NCBI GenBank assembly: GCA_041687755.1
Contig: JBDNJM010000174.1
Span: 1 to 21,853 of the forward strand
From: JBDNJM01 sp041687755
GTDB lineage: Bacteria; Planctomycetota; UBA1135; GCA-002686595
Reading direction: 5' to 3'
DNA: 21,853 nucleotides
Both the position numbers and the translations under genes were made by a program. The notes beneath the pieces were generated by a model. The model saw nothing but the letters and a program-made list of their open reading frames with translations. It did no database searches and was not told the origin of the DNA. Of this stretch, positions 16,537-21,853 are shown in pieces (position 1 is the stretch's first letter; each line of letters begins with the position of its first letter).

Positions 16537-17924
16537 CCGAGCTCATCGAGCCTTTGGCGCTCGGCCTGGCTCAGCTCATCTGACGCACGGCCAGCCACCC
16601 GATCGGGGAGCGGTAGGGCCGCGATCTGCGCTTCGAACTCGGCGCGCAGGCGCTGGAGAGCCGCATTGTGCGCACCAGGGTCCACCTCTCGGTCGAGCAC
16701 CGCCAGCTCCGCCGCGTCCGCCTGGAGATCGGCCACGAACTGCGGCCGCTTTTCCTCCACCGACTGCACGACCTTCATCGGCCACTGCACAAAGGCGTAG
16801 TCGTGCCCCCAGCGAGCCTCCATCACGTGGTCGGGATCCTGCTCCGCGCCCGACAGCAGGTCCACGCCGGGCAGGAACTCCTCGACGTCGATGCCCGCCA
16901 GGCGCTGCAGCGTCGGCGCAACGTCCACCTGGTTCACCGGGCGCGCGATACGCTCGCCGGCCCGCCCCGCGCCGGGCAGGCGCACCATCAGCGGGATGTG
17001 CAGGCCATCGTTGTAGAGCCCGCCGTGTGCGCGGACGATGCCGCCGCGCTGGGCCAGCGTCTCCCCGTGGTCCGAGGTGATCACGACAACCGCGTCGTCT
17101 AGCCAGCCCTCGCGCCGCCAGTCGGACAGCCACTGCCCCACCATCTGGTCCACGAAGCGGATGCCGCCGTCGTAGAGCGCCACGAGCGCCTCGCGCTGCT
17201 CCGCGCTCGGCTTCACGTTGTCGTACCACATCGCGTAGGCGTCGCCCGGCTCGAACAGCCCCTCGGGATCGGGGTGGTAGAGCGTGCGGTACTCCGCCGG
17301 CGGACGATAGATGAGCTTGTCCTTCTCGCCCATCGGCGCGCTGTGCACGTCGAACAAGTGCACGAACACAAACATGGGCCGATCGTCATCGCGCTGGTCC
17401 ATGTACTGCTTCAGGTTGGCCCGCGCGTCGTAGGCGTTGCCGTGGGTCTTCTCCACGTCGAAGCCGCGGCTGAACCCGTAGCGCTCATCGATCCAGCCGG
17501 GGACGTGGAAGCTCGCGGTCTGGTAGCCGGCCTCCTGGAAGCGCTCGGCCAGCGTCGGGTTGTCCGGGCTCAGCGCGTTCTTGTCGCTGACGACGCGGTG
17601 CTGGCCAGGGTAGAGCCCGGTCAGCAGCGACATGTGGCTGACGAGCGTCCACGGCGCGGTCGAGAAGCAGCGTTCGAACAGGACCGAGGTCTTCGCGAAC
17701 AGGTCGAGGTTGGGGCTCGTGTCGCGCTCGTAGCCGTAGGCCCCGAGGTGATCCGCGCGCAGCGTGTCGATCGAGAGGATAATCACGTGCGGCCGATCGG
17801 GCGCCGAGCCCATCTCCGACGCGCCTGGAATCACAGACTCGGATTTGGAGCAGGCGCCGAGCGCGAGCAGGCCTGGGCCAAGGAACAACAGAGCGGCAAG
17901 GGGGCGTGTGCGACGGAACAGCAT
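16464..17924 (-). CDS. Sulfatase-fold (alkaline-phosphatase superfamily) lipoprotein hydrolase without fGly cysteine
   Basis: 486 residues. The signal ALLFLGPGLLALGAC ends at Cys25, a lipoprotein site. The fold motifs are IILSIDTLRADHLGAYGY (Asp53 as first metal ligand), APWTLVSHMSLLTGLYPGQH, HLFDVHSAP and VVVITSDHGE (Asp285, His286 metal ligands). In true sulfatases the C/S-x-P-x-R motif stands seven residues before LLTG. Here that stretch reads T-L-V-S-H, so Thr93 replaces the cysteine or serine that becomes formylglycine, Val replaces Pro and His replaces Arg. Thr nucleophiles are known elsewhere in the superfamily (phosphodiesterases, phosphoethanolamine transferases), so it may act on phospho-esters or another substrate. 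It lies 12 bases after the molybdopterin oxidoreductase gene. The C-terminal 40 residues are acidic and Pro-rich and overlap the convergent acyltransferase gene. Confidence 0.87.
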   Translation of the reverse strand: MLFRRTRPLAALLFLGPGLLALGACSKSESVIPGASEMGSAPDRPHVIILSIDTLRADHLGAYGYERDTSPNLDLFAKTSVLFERCFSTAPWTLVSHMSLLTGLYPGQHRVVSDKNALSPDNPTLAERFQEAGYQTASFHVPGWIDERYGFSRGFDVEKTHGNAYDARANLKQYMDQRDDDRPMFVFVHLFDVHSAPMGEKDKLIYRPPAEYRTLYHPDPEGLFEPGDAYAMWYDNVKPSAEQREALVALYDGGIRFVDQMVGQWLSDWRREGWLDDAVVVITSDHGETLAQRGGIVRAHGGLYNDGLHIPLMVRLPGAGRAGERIARPVNQVDVAPTLQRLAGIDVEEFLPGVDLLSGAEQDPDHVMEARWGHDYAFVQWPMKVVQSVEEKRPQFVADLQADAAELAVLDREVDPGAHNAALQRLRAEFEAQIAALPLPDRVAGRASDELSQAERQRLDELGYADETGEAPVPVELPEDSQESGD

Positions 17925-17936
17925 TGGAAAACCAGT

Positions 17937-19967
17937 CTACCGCGCCTCGACCCGCACCCTGGCGTCGTTGAAGCAGGCGCCGCCGCCGATGTCGGTCAAA
18001 GTGTCCGGGCACAGGGCGTTCGAGGTCGCACCGTTGGCGGTGTGGCGCGCCCATAACCCCTTGACCAGGCAGGCGACGCCCGGGCGCAGGTCCGCGTCCA
18101 GCTCGAGCTCGACGAGCACCTCGCCCAGCTCGTTGTGCACCCGGACCTCCTGGCCCGCGACCAGGCCGCGCTCGGCGGCATCGTCGGGATGCAGCCCCAG
18201 GCGCGCCGGACGCTTCGAGAGCTGCGCGAAGGTCGAGCTCACGGTGCCGGCCACAGCGGGCGAAATCAGCGCCAGCGCACCCGGGAGCTCCCCGCCGAGC
18301 TCCCGGTACTGGTAGGGCTCGAGTCCCTCCAGGCCCTCGAACTCGTCCGGCCACAGGTGCACCATGCCGTCCGAGGTGAGCGGGCGCATGTCCCGGAAGG
18401 CCACGGGCCGCTCGCCGATGGTCGGCGCGAGCCGGCCGACGTCCTCGAGCCGCTGGGCATCCACGGCCGGATCGGGCCGGGCGGCCAAAATCCGCGCGCG
18501 CAGCGCCTCCATCGACAGGTCCTCGCCGGTCTGGCCGAGCCCCAGCCGCTCGAGCAGCGCGACCGCGACCTCGTGGTTGGTGCGCGAGGAGCCGCGCCTC
18601 GGAATCGCCGGCTTGACGGCCTGCAGGGCCACGGCGCCGTAGGCCATGTGCAGGTCCTCGTGCTCCAGAAAGGTCGTCGCCGGCAGCACCAGGTCAGCAT
18701 AATCGCAGGTGTCGGTGTGCACGGCCTCGTGCACGACCGTGAACAGGTCGTCGCGCAGCAGCCCGCGTCGCACGCGCTCCTGGTCCGGCAGCGTCGCGAG
18801 CGGGTTGCAGTTGTAGACGTAGAGCGCCTCAATCGCGGAGTCCTCGGGGGCCACGAGCTCGGCTCCGAGCTGGTTCATGTTGACGACGCGCCGCGCCCGC
18901 TCCACGTCCGGAGCCGCATCACCGACCTCGCCCTGGAACGTGCGGCTGCTGCTCGCGAGATACCCCGAGCCCGGCACGCCAAAGTGCCCCGCGACGGCCG
19001 GCAACGCCAGAATAGCGGCGCTCGCGAATCCGCCGTTGCGGTTGCGCTCCTGCCCCCACCCCATGCGCACCACCGCCGGGCGCGTCGTGCCGTACAGCTC
19101 GGCGAAGCGCCGGATGTCTTCCGCCGGCACCCCGCTGATCTCGGCGGCCCGCTCGATGCTCCAGGCCGCTGCGGCAGCGCGCAGCTGCTCCCAGCCCGTG
19201 GTCTTTGCTCCCAGGAATTCGAGGTCCGCGTGGCCGCTCGCAAACAGCTCCGCGATCACCGCCAGCGCGAGCGGCAGGTCCGTGCCCGGACGCGGCGCCA
19301 GGTGCAGGTCCGCGGAGCGCGCGAGCGGCGTGCGACGCGGATCGATCACGACCAGCCGTGCGCCGCGCTTGACCGCCTCCTGAACAATCGGGACGAGGTG
19401 AATCCCGCTCGCCGACGGGTTGCAGCCCCAGATCACAATCAGCTTCGCGTGCACGACGTCCGGCAGGGTGCCACCGGGCATCCTGCCGTACAGAGCGGCG
19501 GCCGCGGCCCCGGTCGCCGCCGCGCAAACCGTGCGCAGCAGCCGCGCCGCGCCGAAGCGCCGGAACAGGATCGCGTCGGCGGCGTCCTGGGTCAGCAGCC
19601 CGTTCGAGCCGCCGTAGCACACCGGCAGCAGCGCTTCCGGACCCCCGGCCAGCCCGCGCCAACGCTCGGCGATCGCGTCGAGGGCAGCGTCCCAAGAGAT
19701 CCGCTCGAAGCGCGCGCCCGGCCCCTTCGGCCCCACGCGCCGCAGCGGTTCCTGCAGCCGCTCCGGGCAGTCCACGTGGCGCGCGATGCGCCGGACCTTG
19801 CCGCAAATGAACCCGTCGGTGAGCGTGTGCCCAACGCCCGGCGGCTGGGCGTCCACCGTGAAGCTGCCGTCGCCGGTCACCTCGACCTGCAGGGCGCAGG
19901 CGTCCGGGCAGTCCAGCGGGCAGGCGGTGCGCACCGTGCGCGTGGCGGGATCCGTCGTGGTCGTCAT
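17937..19967 (-). CDS. Molybdopterin oxidoreductase, MopB_3-like ('CPLDCPDAC' type)
   Basis: 676 residues of the DMSO-reductase/formate-dehydrogenase superfamily. The N-terminal [4Fe-4S] site is C16-x3-C20-x3-C24-x30-C55, within ACPLDCPDACAL and DGFICGKVRR. The molybdopterin domain follows (ISWDAALDAIAERW, IVIWGCNPSASGIHLVP, LVVIDPRRTPLARSADLHL, GTDLPLAL), and then the C-terminal molydop-binding domain (RLGLHPDDAAERGL, VRVHNELGEVLVELELDADLRPGVACLVKGLW, LCPDTLTDIGGGACFND). The CPLDCPDxC signature marks a mostly uncharacterised subgroup of bacterial and archaeal enzymes. No Tat signal, so probably cytoplasmic. No FeS electron-transfer or membrane-anchor subunit is encoded next to it, so its partner is elsewhere or it uses a soluble carrier. 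The sulfatase-fold gene starts 12 bases downstream. The reaction cannot be named from sequence. Confidence 0.92.
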   Translation of the reverse strand: MTTTTDPATRTVRTACPLDCPDACALQVEVTGDGSFTVDAQPPGVGHTLTDGFICGKVRRIARHVDCPERLQEPLRRVGPKGPGARFERISWDAALDAIAERWRGLAGGPEALLPVCYGGSNGLLTQDAADAILFRRFGAARLLRTVCAAATGAAAAALYGRMPGGTLPDVVHAKLIVIWGCNPSASGIHLVPIVQEAVKRGARLVVIDPRRTPLARSADLHLAPRPGTDLPLALAVIAELFASGHADLEFLGAKTTGWEQLRAAAAAWSIERAAEISGVPAEDIRRFAELYGTTRPAVVRMGWGQERNRNGGFASAAILALPAVAGHFGVPGSGYLASSSRTFQGEVGDAAPDVERARRVVNMNQLGAELVAPEDSAIEALYVYNCNPLATLPDQERVRRGLLRDDLFTVVHEAVHTDTCDYADLVLPATTFLEHEDLHMAYGAVALQAVKPAIPRRGSSRTNHEVAVALLERLGLGQTGEDLSMEALRARILAARPDPAVDAQRLEDVGRLAPTIGERPVAFRDMRPLTSDGMVHLWPDEFEGLEGLEPYQYRELGGELPGALALISPAVAGTVSSTFAQLSKRPARLGLHPDDAAERGLVAGQEVRVHNELGEVLVELELDADLRPGVACLVKGLWARHTANGATSNALCPDTLTDIGGGACFNDARVRVEAR

Positions 19968-20204
19968 AGGCTCGGGTTCTCGGGGCGATCAGCGATTCTT
20001 AGGACGGGCAGGCTTGCCGCCGCCCCGGGACCGCTCCAGCCTACGCCCGGCCCCCCGCCGCCGGGAACCCATGAGCGCACCTGCTGGTGCTGGGGGTCAC
20101 GGCGGCCTACAAGCGGCGTAGACTCTTCCCCCGAAATAGTCCGGCCGCCCTGGCCGACATTCGATGCCTCCCCCCCCTCCCCGACGCCCACAACGGGTGA
20201 ACCG
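19968..20204. other. Divergent intergenic region (oxidoreductase / glutaredoxin)
   Basis: 237 bases. It should contain promoters for both flanking genes. TAGACT at about 20116-20121 could be a -10 box for glutaredoxin, but no matching -35 is clear. Several short C-runs occur. No gene is seen. Confidence 0.35.
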
Positions 20205-20444
20205 ATGAGCTCCGAAATCTACACCTGGAAATCCTGCCCGTTCTGCATCCGCGCCAAGGCGCTGCTGGACGAAAAGGGCGTCAAGTACACCGAGCACGTG
20301 ATGGACGGCAAGACCGCTGAGCTCGAGGAGATCAAGCGCAAGTACCAGCACACGACCGTGCCTATCGTGATCCTGGACGACGAGTTCGTCGGCGGCTTCA
20401 GCGAGCTGCAGATGGTCGCCGAGGCGGGCGTGCTCGACAGCTAG
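20205..20444 (+). CDS. grxC: Glutaredoxin (GrxC-like)
   Basis: 79 residues, normal for a bacterial glutaredoxin 3. It starts at ATG 20205 with MSSEIYTWKSCPFCIRAKALLDEKGVKY. CPFC (residues 11-14) is the dithiol active site, TTVPIVILDDEFVGGFSEL holds the cis-Pro and glutathione-contact GG, and the C-terminal helix is short. It should reduce disulfides or glutathione mixed disulfides in the cytosol, if this organism makes glutathione or a similar thiol. It stands alone, in a small plus-strand unit between the molybdopterin oxidoreductase and the kinase gene, both on the opposite strand. Confidence 0.93.
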   Translation: MSSEIYTWKSCPFCIRAKALLDEKGVKYTEHVMDGKTAELEEIKRKYQHTTVPIVILDDEFVGGFSELQMVAEAGVLDS

Positions 20445-20465
20445 CGCAACCCGCGCTGGACGCGG

Positions 20466-21098
20466 TCACCCGCCCAGCTGGAGCACCTGTTGCTCGAGCC
20501 GGTCGGCGACCCGCCCGAGGGCGGAATCGAGCGAGCCGCCGCTAACGACCGAGATGCGGCGGCTGCCCGGCAGCTCGTGGGGGTGCTCGACCTGCTCCTT
20601 GAGCATCAGGTACACGTTCCAGTCGGCTTCGCTGGGCTCGTCCGGGTCGAGCGCCCGCAGCCGCAGCCGCTCGCGCACGGTGCTCTCGTCGCACACGAGC
20701 TCGACGAGGCAAAAGGGACAGCCGAGCTCCGCCGCGACGCGCGCGAACGGCTCGCGCCAGAAGCGCTGCACGAAGCTGCCGTCGACGATGATGCTGCGGC
20801 CGGCGCCAATCTCCTCCCTGGCCGACTCCTGCAGCGAGTCATAGATCTTCTGCTTGGCGTCCGGAGCGTAGCGGCCGGTGTCGTACCCGTCCCGCTGGGG
20901 ATTGTGGGGCCTGGTCCCGAACAGCTCCTTGCGGCGCACATCGGACTGCAGAAAGCGGCCGTCGAGCGCTTCGGCCAGCCGGCGCCCGAACCAGCTCTTG
21001 CCGGTGGCGGGCAGCCCACAGGTGAGCAACAGGCAGGGCGGAAGGGCCTGCAGCCGCGCGAGGGTTCCAGGGAGGGCAGTGTCGTCGGGCGTGTCCAC
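20466..21098 (-). CDS. Small P-loop kinase (COG0645-like AAA domain)
   Basis: About 210 residues if started at the GTG at 21098 (VDTPDDTALPGTLARL). Longer starts, up to a GTG at 21194, would translate the 23-bp tandem repeats as Arg/Ala-rich sequence and are unlikely. LTCGLPATGKSWFGRRLAEAL holds the Walker A motif (GLPATGKS). FLQSDVRRKELFG is the typical substrate/Asp loop of the gluconokinase/zeta-toxin-like group. IIVDGSFVQRFWREPF and CDESTVRERLRLR are the following core strand and lid region. These are hallmarks of predicted kinases often found fused or next to aminoglycoside-phosphotransferase-like genes. Phosphate acceptor unknown; a small metabolite is likely. No such partner gene is present here. 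Confidence 0.85.
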   Translation of the reverse strand: MDTPDDTALPGTLARLQALPPCLLLTCGLPATGKSWFGRRLAEALDGRFLQSDVRRKELFGTRPHNPQRDGYDTGRYAPDAKQKIYDSLQESAREEIGAGRSIIVDGSFVQRFWREPFARVAAELGCPFCLVELVCDESTVRERLRLRALDPDEPSEADWNVYLMLKEQVEHPHELPGSRRISVVSGGSLDSALGRVADRLEQQVLQLGG

Positions 21099-21126
21099 GG
21101 GCCCCAAGATAGCGCGCAGAGCCAAG

Positions 21127-21241
21127 CCGCCGCTAGGCCGGGCACCGCGCCGCCGCCAGGCCCGGAACCGCGCCGCCGCCAGGCCGGGACCCACGCTGCC
21201 GCTAGGCCGGGACCCACGCTGCCGCTACGCTGGGCTCCAAC
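21127..21241. repeat. Five imperfect 23-bp tandem repeats abutting the purE start codon
   Basis: Units at 21127-21149, 21150-21172, 21173-21195, 21196-21218 and 21219-21241. The consensus is roughly C(C/T)GCCGC(C/T)AGGCCGGGACCCACG, with the fifth copy most diverged. The array ends at 21241, and the purE ATG is at 21242. It begins 29 bases beyond the likely kinase start (21098). It therefore fills most of the divergent spacer and must include the purE leader and probably its promoter. Confidence 0.9.
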
Positions 21242-21745
<504 letters not shown>

Positions 21746-21800
21746 GCCGTGAGGACGCTGGCGCAACGGGCCCTCGGCGTCTGGCCGGGGGGAAGGATAC

Positions 21801-21813
21801 GGTGCCAGGCACG
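21801..21813. repeat. GGTGCCAGGCACG motif (near-perfect palindrome)
   Basis: GGTGCC-A-GGCAC(G) is a 13-base palindrome except for its last base, followed by TTTTCACC. The perfect form GGTGCC(A/T)GGCACC occurs as a dispersed element in some environmental bacteria. From one copy this cannot be shown to be a repeat family here. Confidence 0.35.
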
Positions 21814-21836
21814 TTTTCACCGGCTCGGGAACTTCA

Positions 21837-21853
21837 CGGCCGCATGGCGGCCG
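21837..21853. repeat. Perfect 7-bp inverted repeat at the right edge
   Basis: CGGCCGC (21837-21843) and GCGGCCG (21847-21853) flank ATG. It could be part of a terminator after purE or of a small interspersed element with the motif at 21801. It may extend past the window. A frame open from GTG 21749 to the edge (35 codons) crosses it, but I do not trust that as a gene. Confidence 0.4.

Noticed and set aside
18135..20444. Very long plus-strand frame opposite the molybdopterin oxidoreductase
   Set aside because: It is antisense to a gene with clear motifs, and its product is Arg/Gln/His-rich. Only its last 80 codons are real, and they are the separate glutaredoxin gene.
21099..21194. Longer N-terminus for the P-loop kinase
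   Set aside because: It would translate the 23-bp repeats into Arg/Ala-rich sequence; the GTG at 21098 gives a normal start just before the P-loop domain.
21127..21241. CRISPR array
   Set aside because: The 23-bp units are directly adjacent with no spacers, and no cas gene is in view.
21749..21853. Partial gene from GTG 21749 to the window edge
   Set aside because: Thirty-five Arg-rich codons crossing two palindromes, no ribosome-binding site, no recognisable motif.

Overview
This is a GC-rich bacterial segment of about 21.9 kb. No rRNA, tRNA, CRISPR array, phage gene or transposase is visible. The genes most diagnostic of lineage are a Tat-signalled Gfo/Idh/MocA oxidoreductase beside a Tat-signalled hydroxypyruvate-isomerase-like TIM barrel, a SUMF1-fold lipoprotein, a sulfatase-fold lipoprotein, a pseudopilin operon and several short lipoproteins. 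That combination suggests Planctomycetota or a similar large-genome environmental bacterium. This is inference from gene content; no marker gene settles it.

Layout. (1) Positions 1-2015, minus strand: a broken gene for a secreted protein. Protein-like sequence hops between all three minus frames and runs off the left edge. (2) 2314-5460, plus: a tight three-gene operon (Tat-exported isomerase-like protein, SUMF1-fold lipoprotein, Tat-exported Gfo/Idh/MocA oxidoreductase) closed by a perfect 14-bp-stem hairpin. (3) 5816-9270, plus: four overlapping genes whose first three have GspI-, GspJ- and GspK/PilX-like prepilin N-termini, followed by a small secreted or anchored protein. (4) 9480-11158, minus: an NADPH-dependent FMN reductase and a beta-propeller-like lipoprotein, overlapping by four bases. 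(5) 11341-15073, plus: a fused alpha-beta 2-oxoacid dehydrogenase E1, a FabD-like acyltransferase and a small lipoprotein, all overlapping at start/stop codons. (6) 15169-16536, plus: a membrane-associated PlsC-type acyltransferase whose tail overlaps that of the convergent sulfatase-fold gene. (7) 16464-19967, minus: a molybdopterin oxidoreductase followed by the sulfatase-fold lipoprotein. (8) 20205-21745: glutaredoxin (plus), a small P-loop kinase (minus) and purE (plus), with a 5 x 23-bp tandem repeat filling the kinase-purE gap up to the purE start codon.

How the genes may work together. Region 2 looks like extracytoplasmic carbohydrate oxidation and isomerisation. Region 3 looks like the minor-pseudopilin tip complex of a type II secretion or type IV pilus-like machine, without its ATPase, secretin or platform protein in view. 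Region 5 pairs an acyl-generating E1 with an acyl-transferring enzyme and is the least conventional linkage here. The rest is housekeeping or single-function genes. I see no clear complete novel system. The strongest leads are the E1/acyltransferase operon, the GspK-like protein with beta-helix and calcium-loop-like segments, and the repeat array abutting purE.
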